Assembly (NCBI GenBank): GCA_003056285.1
Contig: NDWU01000010.1
Location: 1 to 54,454, forward strand
DNA from: Candidatus Terraquivivens tikiterensis
Lineage (GTDB): Archaea; Thermoproteota; Nitrososphaeria_A; Caldarchaeales; Wolframiiraptoraceae
Length of the DNA stretch: 54,454 bases
Direction: 5' to 3'
Each line of letters opens with the position of its first letter. Position 1 is the stretch's first letter. Shown here in pieces: positions 24,853 through 33,349 of the stretch. The notes beneath the pieces were generated by a model that saw only the letters and a list, made by a program, of their open reading frames with translations, made no database searches and had not been told where the DNA came from. A program made the translations under genes and the position numbers.

Positions 24853-25985
24853 GGGTTGTTGTAGTCGGCTCGGGCGTCATAGGGTTATCCTCTGCGTACA
24901 ATTTGGCGAGGATGGGAGCTAAGGACGTCGTTATCTTGGAAAAGGAGTACCTATCGTATGGTTCCACCGTAAGGTCTGCCAGTAGGTTTAGGGTTCACTT
25001 CTGGGCTGAGGAGAATTCTAAGTTTGCTTTGGAGTCGAAGAAGATCATGGTCAGGCTGCCTTCGATTACTGGCTGGAATATCCTGGTAACGACTGGCGGC
25101 TACCTTTGGTTGCTTTTTAACGAGGATGAGGTAAAGGTATTCCGTAAAAAGAACAAGATGTGGGATAGGCTTGGAATAGCCGGAAAATTTCTCTCACCCT
25201 CGGAAATTAAGGAAAGGTACCCTTACGTATACGTGGACGACGTCCTCGAGGGCTTCTTCGGCCCCCAGAATGGGAGTTGCTTCCATAACTACGTGGCATT
25301 CGGCTACTACAAAGCCGCCGCAAAGCTTGGTGCCAGGCTCTTCGAAAAATCTCCCGTAGAAAAGGTGCTCGTCGAGGACAACAGGGTCGTAGGGGTCGAG
25401 CTCCCCGGTGGTAAGGTAGAGGCTGACGTCGTCTTATTGGCCGCTGGCGCCTGGACAGATGGGCTCCTAAGAAACTTAGGCATAAACTTGCCGACGGAGC
25501 CCGAAAGGAAGGAGGTTGCGCTGACGGAAGCCTATAGGTACTTCATCGAGCCCCTGATCATAGACTTTGGAACCTCGGCCTACATCGGTCAGGCGCTCAA
25601 GGGCGAGATACTAGGAAGCCTGGAAGTTCCGGTGAAGAGCGGCCTTTTGCCTTTGGAGAACACCCTGGATTTCTTGGTAAAGTGGGCAAGGGCGGTGTAC
25701 AAAAGGTTCCCCTTGCTCAGGGGAGCCAGGGTCATGAGGTGCTGGAGCGGCTACTATTCCATGTCCGCGGACTCTAGCCATATCATGGGAAGGGATCCTG
25801 ATTGGCCAAGGGGTCTTTACGTGGCTTATGGCGACAGCGGCCATGGCTTCATGATGGCACCCCTCATCGGCAAGCTGCTAGCCAAGAACATCCTGTACGA
25901 CGAGGTGGATGAGCTTATGAGGCCATTCTTGCCTACTAGGTTCAAAGAGGGGAGGCTGATACCCGAGAAGTTGGTTATAGGTTAG
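24849..25985 (+). CDS. Amine dehydrogenase, SoxB/DAO-like FAD subunit
   Basis: A 378-residue D-amino-acid-oxidase-family flavoprotein. The dinucleotide fold is at the very start, VVVGSGVIGLSSAYNLA, then a flavin contact region GSTVRSASRFRVHF, and at the end the GYYSMSADSSHIMGRDP and YGDSGHGFMMAP blocks that close over FAD. In heteromeric sarcosine, proline or opine dehydrogenases this subunit oxidises the amine and passes electrons to the SoxA-like partner, whose gene overlaps its start (GTG/TTG-type start inside the TGA junction). It likely feeds amino-acid-derived electrons to the respiratory chain. Confidence 0.85.
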   Translation: MRVVVVGSGVIGLSSAYNLARMGAKDVVILEKEYLSYGSTVRSASRFRVHFWAEENSKFALESKKIMVRLPSITGWNILVTTGGYLWLLFNEDEVKVFRKKNKMWDRLGIAGKFLSPSEIKERYPYVYVDDVLEGFFGPQNGSCFHNYVAFGYYKAAAKLGARLFEKSPVEKVLVEDNRVVGVELPGGKVEADVVLLAAGAWTDGLLRNLGINLPTEPERKEVALTEAYRYFIEPLIIDFGTSAYIGQALKGEILGSLEVPVKSGLLPLENTLDFLVKWARAVYKRFPLLRGARVMRCWSGYYSMSADSSHIMGRDPDWPRGLYVAYGDSGHGFMMAPLIGKLLAKNILYDEVDELMRPFLPTRFKEGRLIPEKLVIG

Positions 25986-25996
25986 ATAAGGGTTCC

Positions 25997-26035
25997 GGGC
26001 TAAGTGTAGATGCGCACGGGCTCCACGCTTAGCCC
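25997..26035. repeat. Long hairpin 12 bp after dehydrogenase operon
   Basis: GGGCTAAGTGTAGA (25997-26010) pairs with TCCACGCTTAGCCC (26022-26035) at 13 of 14 positions counting one G-U, around an 11-nt loop. It may be a 3' UTR or processing signal of the dehydrogenase mRNA. On the other strand CTATTAAATG (about 26071-26080) could be a TATA box for a small RNA of about 60 nt containing the same hairpin. A second fold, CCCG-GCAC/GTGC-CGGG, lies at about 26164-26195, just past the end of feoB. No gene is visible in 25986-26222. Confidence 0.4.
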
Positions 26036-26222
26036 CTGAGCTCCACCATACACCTCTGGGTTCATCGGAAGCATTTAATAGGGCTCTGCTCCTTTTAGGG
26101 TCGAACACCCCATACGTTCTCTCCTAGGCCTTTTCGAGTACAATGTCATCCATATGGGTTAGATCCCGCACACTAAAGTGCCTGCTCCTTCGGGTCTTTA
26201 TCGTGGTACCCACAGCCGGACG

Positions 26223-28186
26223 TCAAACGAAACCGTTGAATACGGCGTCAAGGGCCCTGTAGAATAGCCCTCCGAGGAGCATGGCGAACGCAACCTCGAA
26301 TAGCGTGATGTAGCAAGCCGTCTTCCACCCGAATTCCTTCTTTAACATTATGAATGTGGCGGCGCACGGTACGTAGTACATCGCTACGAACGCAAACGTC
26401 ATCATCTGGACCGGTGTGAACATGGATGCAAAGTTCGTCGTCCCGAAAACTATGGCCGGAATGATTATGACCATCTCCTTCCTCACTACGCCGAAAAGCA
26501 AAGCCGTGCCTGCGTAAGCCGGCAACCCTAACCAGCCGACTGTTAGCGGTGTTAGAAACCCTTCTACTGGCTGCAAAACGTTGAACGAGTATAGCACGGC
26601 CAGGATTCCACCTCCAAAGATATAGACGGGAAAAACTACGCGGATGATCGATTTGGCACTGTTCCATGTCTGGGCCAAGACGACCCTAACGGTAGGCAAC
26701 CTTAGCGGCGGGACCTCCATGATAAGACCCATGGATTCTCCTGGGCAGACCTTGAACGCTAACCTCGCCATACCCATAACGATTACCAGGTTTACCAACA
26801 GCAAAGCGTATGCCCACTCTATACCAACGAACGAGCCCACCAATCCGTATACCACGACGAGCCGTGCAGCGCACGGGATGAACGTAACGGCGAATGCCGA
26901 TATCAGGCGTTCCCTCTGGGTTTCCATGATCCTACACGCGTAACATGCTGGAACGTTACAGCCGTAGCCCATGATCAGCGGTATGATAGCTTTCCCGTGT
27001 AGCCCCACTTTGTGCATGACGTTATCGAGGAGGAATGCAACCCTTGGAAGGTACCCCGTATCCTCCAACACCGGGAGGAACAGGTAGAACGGAAGGACGA
27101 AGGGGGAGCAATAGGGTAACTCCTGCCACGAATCCGCCGAAGAAGCCTTCCCACAGTACCTCACCCGTTATACCGACTATCGTTGGTTTTAGCGCATCAA
27201 ACGCATCCGAGAGCACTCTGGAGACGTAATCCCCAAAGGTGAATATCGCATAAAAGGAGGAAAGGAATACGGCAGCCATTATCAAATAGCCCAGGATTTT
27301 ATGCGTAAGTAGCTTGTCAACTTTTTCTACCAGGCCGACTTTGTAAGGAGCTAAAATTCTCTGGGACTCTTTTATTACCCTGCTTATGATCGCGTACCTT
27401 TCGGAGGCCATAACGATCGGGGCTGGCATGCCCCTTATATCCTCGATCTCTTTCGCAAGCTTCTCGGCAGCCTCTACAACCTCTTTGTCCACCCTTTTCT
27501 TGATGTCCTCGTCCCCTTCGAGGAGCTTTACGGCAACGAAGCGGGGCGGATAATCGACGTCGTGATTCTTAAGAAGCTCGGTCAGCCTTTCCACCCTTTC
27601 TTCGACATCCTTGCTGTATACTACGTTCATGGGTCTTAGCTCTGTCCTGTTTCTAGCTATGCCGATGGCCTGTCGGATTAGCTCATAAACGCCTATTGCC
27701 CTTGCTCGCAACGGTAGGGACGACGGGTACGCCGAGTATCTCGCTTAGCCTTTTGTCATCCACCCGCAATCCCCTTTCCTCGGCCAGGTCGACCATGTTC
27801 AGGGCTACGACCATGGGCGTCTGGAGCTCCAGAAGCTGTAGCGTGAAAAACAGGTTCCTTTCCAAGCCGGAGGCATCCACGACGTCTATCACGACGTCCG
27901 GTTTCTCGAGCACGATGTACTCCCGGGATATGAGCTCTTCTATAGAGAACGTTGACAAAGAATATATGCCGGGCAGGTCCACGACGTCTATCACGTACCC
28001 ATCCACTACCAGGCTCCCCTCAAACTTCTCGACCGTCTTGCCGGGCCAGTTTCCCACGTGCTGGTGTAGCCCTGTAAGCTGGTTGAAAAGCGTACTCTTA
28101 CCGACGTTCGCGTTGCTGGCTAACGCGAAGACAAAGTCTGCCCTACCTTTCCTTTTGGCGCTCGAGGCGGCATGGCATGAGCTCAT
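26223..28186 (-). pseudogene. feoB: Ferrous iron transporter FeoB, two frameshifts
   Basis: Three open segments (28186-27683, 27711-27022, 27164-26223) together encode one FeoB of about 654 residues. The N-terminal G domain has [12 protein letters not shown] (Ser replaces the first Gly of G1), DLPG, and NMVD. The membrane part includes the gate helices with PFVLPFYLFLPVLEDTGYLPRVAF and the GYGCNVPAC motif. The first break is in GGG near 27704-27710 (two G would give [11 protein letters not shown]); the second is in CCCCC near 27103-27110 (four C would give LLLPFVLPFYLF). Both are single-base homopolymer changes in an otherwise well-kept gene, so sequencing error is at least as likely as true inactivation. 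It follows feoA by 2 bp. Confidence 0.87.
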
Positions 28187-28188
28187 GC

Positions 28189-28413
28189 TCAGCCCTCTTC
28201 TACGCGGACCAGTATCCCCCTTGCGACCTCCCTTCCTATAGCAAGCCTGCTCCCCCTTACGAGTACCTCGACAGGCCCGCCGAGGGGCGCAGAATTTATG
28301 ACCTCCACGACCGTATCGGGCACTATGCCTAGCTCCGAAAGCCTTTGGACGACCTTCTTGTTCCCTTGGAGTAGGGCCACTACGCCCCTTTGACCATTCT
28401 TGAGCTCTAGCAA
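28189..28413 (-). CDS. feoA: Ferrous iron transport protein FeoA
   Basis: A 74-residue SH3-like protein that binds and tunes FeoB at the cytosolic face. It shows [64 protein letters not shown]-type spacing of the family, notably [10 protein letters not shown] and the G-S-R-L-A-I-G-R-E turn. Length is standard. It is the first gene of the feoAB operon and has an about 100-nt leader behind an iron-box promoter. Confidence 0.92.
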   Translation of the reverse strand: MLELKNGQRGVVALLQGNKKVVQRLSELGIVPDTVVEVINSAPLGGPVEVLVRGSRLAIGREVARGILVRVEEG

Positions 28414-28434
28414 AGAAACTAACGCCCCAAAACG

Positions 28435-28481
28435 GTGACGGTGCCTATGCCTATGGGGTCCGCAGTGCCCGAAATCGTCAC
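28435..28481 (-). other. Stem in feoA leader
   Basis: GTGACG (28435-28440) and CGTCAC (28476-28481) pair perfectly and enclose 35 nt in the feoA 5' UTR. The enclosed part contains GGGCACTGC and a short tandem TGCCTA repeat but no obvious second stem. An archaeal operon with a long leader is unusual in this window, where most genes are nearly leaderless, so the stem may have a regulatory or stability role. I see no match to fluoride or NiCo riboswitch cores. Confidence 0.25.
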
Positions 28482-28516
28482 TGTCTATATTCTTTAAGCA
28501 CCATTTTTTCCGAAAA

Positions 28517-28542
28517 TTAGGTTAGCCTAACTAATATTTAAT
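28517..28542 (-). promoter_or_regulatory. feoAB promoter with DtxR/IdeR-type iron box
   Basis: TTAGGTTAGCCTAACTAA (28517-28534) matches 15 consecutive bases of the 19-bp DtxR/IdeR consensus TTAGGTTAGCCTAACCTAA and then loses one C. On the minus strand it lies directly downstream of the TATA-like CATTAAATA (28535-28543) and upstream of feoA. Iron-loaded DtxR-family repressors, present in archaea as MDR1-like proteins, would bind here and shut off ferrous iron uptake when iron is plentiful. The regulator gene is not in the window. Confidence 0.75.
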
Positions 28543-28561
28543 GGTTTTAATAAAATTGGTT

Positions 28562-29851
28562 CTACCCTAGCTCGAATTTTGCGCCCAGCCCGCCTAGGTC
28601 TTTTAGGAAATTCGGGTAGGAGACGCTTGCCGATTCGGCTCCTAACACGACGCAACCGTCCTTCAAGACAAGCCCTAGAAGACAGTATGCCATGAAGAGC
28701 CTATGGTCTCCCTTCGGGTCGAGTACTGCGCTCCCTGCCAGCTTACCTTGCGTTATGATCAGGCCGTCCGGCCTCTCCCTTACGTTCATCCCTATCTTGG
28801 AAAGGGCGCAGGCGAGGGCGCCGACCCTGTCGCTCTCCTTAACCCTCGCGTGCCCAACGCCCGTGATCTCGACCGGCCCGTCGCACTTGGTAGCCAGGGC
28901 TGCTAAAACCGGCAAAAGGTCCGGAGAGTCTGATAGGTTGAAGCTACCGCCTCTGAGCCTACCGCCTCCGTCCACGGTTACCCTCCCAGAAACATAATCC
29001 AGCTTAACTTTGGCTCCCATACTGGTAAGTATATCAATTATGGCCGAGTCGGCTTGCGGTAAATCCTGGCTTAGCCCCTCTACGGTAACCGAGCCATCGG
29101 TCATTAGAGCCGCGGCCATCATGAAGGATGCGAGCCCAAAATCTCCGGGCACCGTGAAACGCGTGGGCTTAAAATTCTGCTGCGAGGGGATGCGAAAAAC
29201 GGCGTACCCTTCGTTTTCCACGCGGACGCCGAACCGTTCTAGGACGCTGATCGTCGCATCGACGAAGGGTCTCGAGACGAGGCTCCCCCGAATCCTGAGC
29301 ACGGTATCTCTCAGTGCTTTTGTTGAGGAGAAAAGTATGGATGAGACGAATTGGGAAGATAAGCTGCCGTCCATCCATGCCTCACCACCCTTGAGCCCGC
29401 CACCCTTGACGACTATGGGCGCGCAGCCGTTAAGCCTCGTAGACCAGCACTCGCCCCCAAGCATGTTAAGCGCGTCGAGGAGCGGCTGCATCGGCCTCCT
29501 CCTCAGGCTCTCGTCACCCGTTAGGACGACGTACCCATCTTGAACTAGGCAGCTTACGCCCGTCATTATCCTCAACGTCGTCCCCGAGTTCTGGGCGTTC
29601 AGGACATCGTCGGGTGCCTTAGGTGTTGAGAAGCCGTTGACGAAAAGCGTGCTCTCCTCTTTCACGATGCTCGCGCCGAGCTTTTCGCATACGTTGATCG
29701 TGGCGCGTACGTCGTCTGATTCCGAAACGTTCTCCACGACGCACCTGCCATCTGTCATGGAGGCGGCTATGATCGCCCTGTGGCTGTAGCTTTTGCTAGG
29801 GGGTGCCCGGACCTTGCCGTATATTACAGAGGGCCTAACCGAGACCTTCAA
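28562..29851 (-). CDS. aroA: EPSP synthase (3-phosphoshikimate 1-carboxyvinyltransferase)
   Basis: AroA transfers the enolpyruvyl group of PEP to shikimate 3-phosphate, the sixth step of the shikimate pathway. KSYSHRAI at the N-terminus binds phosphate, LNAQNSGTTLR is the PEP-binding loop (LGNAGT-like), then SSQFVSSILF, and near the end VKESDRVGALACALS and DHRLFMAYCLL. At 429 residues it is normal. It is the last gene of the eight-gene operon and overlaps aroK by 17 bp. A chorismate synthase gene, the next step, does not follow. Confidence 0.95.
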   Translation of the reverse strand: MKVSVRPSVIYGKVRAPPSKSYSHRAIIAASMTDGRCVVENVSESDDVRATINVCEKLGASIVKEESTLFVNGFSTPKAPDDVLNAQNSGTTLRIMTGVSCLVQDGYVVLTGDESLRRRPMQPLLDALNMLGGECWSTRLNGCAPIVVKGGGLKGGEAWMDGSLSSQFVSSILFSSTKALRDTVLRIRGSLVSRPFVDATISVLERFGVRVENEGYAVFRIPSQQNFKPTRFTVPGDFGLASFMMAAALMTDGSVTVEGLSQDLPQADSAIIDILTSMGAKVKLDYVSGRVTVDGGGRLRGGSFNLSDSPDLLPVLAALATKCDGPVEITGVGHARVKESDRVGALACALSKIGMNVRERPDGLIITQGKLAGSAVLDPKGDHRLFMAYCLLGLVLKDGCVVLGAESASVSYPNFLKDLGGLGAKFELG

Positions 29852-30713
29852 CAGGGTCCCCAGCCCAGGAGTATGCCTTCTTATTGTTTGGCTTGGCGAT
29901 TATAAGCTCATACCCATCCTCGTCCAGAGCCTCAGCAACATCTTTCACGGCCTCCTCTTTGCAAACGGCAGCGACGGCTGGTCCCGTGCCGGATAGGCCG
30001 GCGGCTAGGGCTCCAGCTTTTATAGCTTCCAAGGCCTTCCTGGCGCTAATGTTTAAAGCCGCAGAGTGGAGTATGCCGTTAAGGGTTAAGGCCTTCCAGT
30101 ACTCTCCCTCCATGGCCAGCCTATAAGCTTCCTCGACGAGCGGTGCTATGGGCTTGAGCACATCTTTGTCGAAAAACTTAGTGTAGCTTTTCCATTCCGG
30201 GACGAGCAGCACGACGGCTAGCCCCTCAGGAGCTTCAACCCTTTTTACCAGCTGCCTCTCAAGGTTTTTTGTGACCACTATACCGCCGTAGAAGCTAGCG
30301 CACGCGTCGTCGTATGCGCCGGTTATCGTGACGCCAGCCTCGATGGCAGCGTCGACGGCCATGTTCAGTGCGTCGACGTCGCTCAATCTTAGATTTGCAG
30401 CCCTAGCCGTAGCCAGGACTATGGCGTTAGCGGCCGCGCTAGAGCTCTTCAACCCCCTGCCTATGGGTATGTTCGAGCTTACCTTAACGTATGCCCCACA
30501 GTCCATGCCAGCCATTTTTAAGACCCTTCGGGCCGCCGCGATAGCCAACGAGGTATCCTCTTCGGGGCTTCCCTCTATCGCTACCTCTACGTTCTTACCG
30601 CCGACCTCTACGGTAGCCTCAGTATAAAGGTCGATGCCCATGGCAGCTCCCTTACCGATCGATATGGCGTTAACGATCGTTATAGCTCCGTGCGCCCTAG
30701 CCGTCGCCTTCAT
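29835..30713 (-). CDS. aroK: Archaeal shikimate kinase, GHMP family
   Basis: In archaea shikimate is phosphorylated by a GHMP-type kinase unrelated to bacterial AroK. The ATP loop is IPIGRGLKSSSAAANAIVLA, the N-terminal block is AHGAITIVNAISIGKGAAMGIDLYTEA, and the C-terminal glycine motif is AGLSGTGPAVAAVC. The frame is open far upstream, but the family begins at MKATARAHG, so I use ATG 30713, which overlaps the aroE stop in an ATGA junction. That gives 292 residues, the normal size. Confidence 0.93.
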   Translation of the reverse strand: MKATARAHGAITIVNAISIGKGAAMGIDLYTEATVEVGGKNVEVAIEGSPEEDTSLAIAAARRVLKMAGMDCGAYVKVSSNIPIGRGLKSSSAAANAIVLATARAANLRLSDVDALNMAVDAAIEAGVTITGAYDDACASFYGGIVVTKNLERQLVKRVEAPEGLAVVLLVPEWKSYTKFFDKDVLKPIAPLVEEAYRLAMEGEYWKALTLNGILHSAALNISARKALEAIKAGALAAGLSGTGPAVAAVCKEEAVKDVAEALDEDGYELIIAKPNNKKAYSWAGDPVEGLG

Positions 30714-31588
30714 GCAAAACGACCTACTGCCTCGAGGGCAGCAGCCTTCATAACCTCTATCGGCGGGTCCAAAGAAGTCCATAGCCTGAAGGATTCCGCA
30801 GCCTGAAATACCAGCATCTCTAGTCCAGAAACGCAGGAAGCACCGGCGAGCCTTGCCTCTTTTAGGAGGAGGGTCTCTGGGGGGTTGTACACCATGTCCA
30901 TCACGACAGAGCCGCTTCTTATCTGCTCCTTCCTGAGCAGCGAGCGGCCGTCGTTCGGCCACATGCCAACAGGCGTGGCGTTAACGATAACGTTGCAAGT
31001 TTTTGCTACGTCGGACAGGTTGCTGGCAGAGAGGCCTAAACCGTTTGTAGAGACATTTAACCTCCTCCTGAAGAAGTTTGCAAGCCTACGGGCCTTCGAT
31101 CGTACACGGCCGACGAATGTTATGCAACCGCATCCAAGCCTAGCCAAGGCCAAAGCAGCAGCCGAGGCCCCTCCGCCTGTCCCGAGTATTAGCGCGTTGC
31201 AGCCGTTAAGGACGTCCTTGTATGGCAAGAGGGCTTTCATTACGCCCAAAACGTCCGTGTTGTACCCAACCATCCTATCCTTTTCTATGACGACCGTGTT
31301 AACTGCCTTTATGACTTCGGCATCGTCCACAAGCCTATCCAAAAATTTTACGACCGCCTGCTTGTACGGTATCGTTACGTTGAAGCCTACGGCTCCCAGG
31401 GCCCTAAGCCCTTTGACGGCAGGCCCTAGGGCATCCTCCTTCACCTCGAAGGCGACGTAGAGATAGTCAAGGCCAAGATGGTCGAATGCGGCATTGTGGA
31501 TATCCGGGGATACAGAATGCTTTACGGGCCGGCCGATGAGGCCTACGAGCCTTTTGTTGCCAAGGCTCTTCCTTCTTGGTATGCTCAA
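30710..31588 (-). CDS. aroE: Shikimate dehydrogenase
   Basis: AroE reduces 3-dehydroshikimate to shikimate with NADPH. The substrate domain has LIGRPVKHSVSPDIHNAAF and FNVTIPYKQAVVKFLD with the catalytic Lys; the NADPH domain has ALILGTGGGASAAALALARLG, and VNATPVGMWP and SVVMDMVYNPPETLLL follow. The 292-residue length is slightly above the E. coli enzyme. The start and stop both use ATGA overlaps with aroD and aroK, indicating translational coupling. Confidence 0.95.
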   Translation of the reverse strand: MSIPRRKSLGNKRLVGLIGRPVKHSVSPDIHNAAFDHLGLDYLYVAFEVKEDALGPAVKGLRALGAVGFNVTIPYKQAVVKFLDRLVDDAEVIKAVNTVVIEKDRMVGYNTDVLGVMKALLPYKDVLNGCNALILGTGGGASAAALALARLGCGCITFVGRVRSKARRLANFFRRRLNVSTNGLGLSASNLSDVAKTCNVIVNATPVGMWPNDGRSLLRKEQIRSGSVVMDMVYNPPETLLLKEARLAGASCVSGLEMLVFQAAESFRLWTSLDPPIEVMKAAALEAVGRFA

Positions 31589-32289
31589 CGACCCCCGGAA
31601 AGCCTTAGTGATAGCAAGCGGAGAAGCTCCCTAGCCTCGAGTATGCTGGGCTGGCCGGGCGCAGTAGGCCTTCCGGGCAATGAGACGTACATGAAGGGCG
31701 CTCCTAGCAGTACAGATAGGAACCTGGACAAAACCCCTTCAGGCCCCATGCAGAAGGCCACGAGCCTGTCCTGAGCGCCCATGTTATAGAGCGAGAGGAC
31801 TCTGGCGTTATCGCCGAAAGATTTTGCCATCGTTACGACCTTTGCGACGTTTCCGCTATCCATGGCTAAGCTGGCTACCTGCCGAAGCTCGCACGTCTCC
31901 GGCGTCTTCTCGAAGTCGTGCCATGAGATTATGACGGGCGTGCCTGACCTCATCAGGTATTTTGATAAACTTTCTGATATGGGGGAGCGGAGTTCTACGT
32001 CGACGTACGCCGGACCTTCCCTAGCTAATCTCTTGAGGATCTCCGCCCTCTCCTCTTCCTTCCCGATGAATAGCCCGCCCTCGTATTCCGGCCTGAGGGC
32101 TACAACAAGCTTGCCCATGTACGGCCTTAGTTCAGATGCTAAGGTTTCAGCGTCCAACTCATCCAGGTAGTCGAGCCTAACCTCCACGAGGTCTGCACCG
32201 CTCTCGAACGCTTTAACCACAGAGCCCTTTAGGGAGGGCATATCCCTTCCAAAAGTTGATACGCATAGCCTGCACAACATCTTCGCCAC
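31585..32289 (-). CDS. aroD: 3-dehydroquinate dehydratase, type I
   Basis: Type I enzymes dehydrate 3-dehydroquinate to 3-dehydroshikimate through a Schiff base. The residues expected are visible: EVRLDYL near 36-42, catalytic His in ISWHDF near residue 120, Schiff-base Lys in VAKVVTMAKS near 145, and the C-terminal SLPGRPTAPGQPS loop. 234 residues is typical of archaea. ATG 32280 is an alternative start three codons in. It follows aroB' by 16 bp and overlaps aroE by 4 bp. Confidence 0.94.
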   Translation of the reverse strand: MAKMLCRLCVSTFGRDMPSLKGSVVKAFESGADLVEVRLDYLDELDAETLASELRPYMGKLVVALRPEYEGGLFIGKEEERAEILKRLAREGPAYVDVELRSPISESLSKYLMRSGTPVIISWHDFEKTPETCELRQVASLAMDSGNVAKVVTMAKSFGDNARVLSLYNMGAQDRLVAFCMGPEGVLSRFLSVLLGAPFMYVSLPGRPTAPGQPSILEARELLRLLSLRLSGGR

Positions 32290-32305
32290 GCTGGCTATGT
32301 TTTCT

Positions 32306-33349
32306 CTACCGCTCTATTATGAACTCGTCGACTGTTAAACCAAAATGCCTGGCTTTCTCCTTCGTCGTGTACACCAGCACCTTGTCGCCTGGCTTAACCT
32401 CCGTTACGGGTACAAGGTCTCCGTCAAGCCTCACGAGCCTTATGGTCTCTGCGCTCTGCAGTATGACGGAGCCTTCCTCGTCGCCGACCTTAGCCTTAAC
32501 GAGCCTTAAGGGCCTCCTCTCTATCTTCGTCCTTCCTACGGCCGTCGGCCTTGCCGAGCCCTGCGAGCTTACGATCAGCACCCTATCTCCCGCCTTTATC
32601 TCAGATAGGTATTTCGTTCTACCGTCGGGTGTTAGGATATAGCTATGTATTGCGCCCGCGTTCACCCTGAAAGGCCTAGGCTCCGTGAACGAGGAGCCTA
32701 AAGATTCGTTATGGATTAGGAATAGGAAGCTTGCCTTGCTCCCGACAAGCATGCCCTCTCCGACGGATAGGATGGAAACGGTATCGATGCAGGCCCTATC
32801 ACCCATCCCGACGTCCTTCACCTCTGTAACTTCTGCCGTTGAAAGCTGAACCCTCGTAATGTAGTTAACAACCTCGAACACTCTGGACACATCATCCTTG
32901 CTCCTAGGTTTAAACAAAACGACGTCAACGCCTTTCTCCAAAACACCGTATAACGTTTCGACCTCATCGGGACTGCTTGCCTTCGCGATGAGCCTCGTCG
33001 ATGTTTTTTGTAGATAGGCGATTATGTTCTCTAAGGGAATTATCCTCCAGTCCCTTGTGTCGACTATCAAGGCCTCGGCACCCAGCTTTGCTGCATGGAC
33101 CAACCTTTCAACGTCCTCATGGCTTTGTACGGGTGCGTATATGGCAAACCTTCTTCCCATGGGCACCTCTCCTCCGAGAGGTACGACAAGTACGTCGCCT
33201 TCTGGCGAGTCCGAGTATACCGTAACCATCCGCTTGGATTCTGGAGGGACTTTTGCTGGGTCGCAGTAGTAGGATCTGATCCCCCTGGATAAGGCTTCCT
33301 TGAAGATCTCGTCATCCCATTCCCTTAAGTCTATGCAAACTTCCTTCTT
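32306..33349 (-). CDS. aroB': Archaeal 3-dehydroquinate synthase II, no clear start codon
   Basis: This NAD-dependent enzyme turns 2-amino-3,7-dideoxy-D-threo-hept-6-ulosonate (ADTH) into 3-dehydroquinate in archaea lacking DAHP synthase. Conserved parts include IVDTRDWRIIPLENIIA, GMGDRACIDTVSIL, FLIHNESL and INAGAIHSYI-like NAGAIHSYIL. The only canonical in-frame start is ATG 33229, but coding sequence continues 40 codons further upstream (KEVCIDLREWDDEIFKEAL...), matching the first strand and helix of the family, up to the stop of aroA'. No ATG, GTG or TTG lies there, and an in-frame TGA follows shortly before. I therefore set an approximate start at the AAG codon 33347-33349. See findings. 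Confidence 0.85.
   Translation of the reverse strand, partial: KKEVCIDLREWDDEIFKEALSRGIRSYYCDPAKVPPESKRMVTVYSDSPEGDVLVVPLGGEVPMGRRFAIYAPVQSHEDVERLVHAAKLGAEALIVDTRDWRIIPLENIIAYLQKTSTRLIAKASSPDEVETLYGVLEKGVDVVLFKPRSKDDVSRVFEVVNYITRVQLSTAEVTEVKDVGMGDRACIDTVSILSVGEGMLVGSKASFLFLIHNESLGSSFTEPRPFRVNAGAIHSYILTPDGRTKYLSEIKAGDRVLIVSSQGSARPTAVGRTKIERRPLRLVKAKVGDEEGSVILQSAETIRLVRLDGDLVPVTEVKPGDKVLVYTTKEKARHFGLTVDEFIIER

Noticed and set aside
29835-30962. A 375-residue shikimate kinase with an 83-residue N-terminal extension
   Set aside because: The extension is the shadow of aroE in another frame; the GHMP family starts at ATG 30713, which also makes an ATGA overlap.
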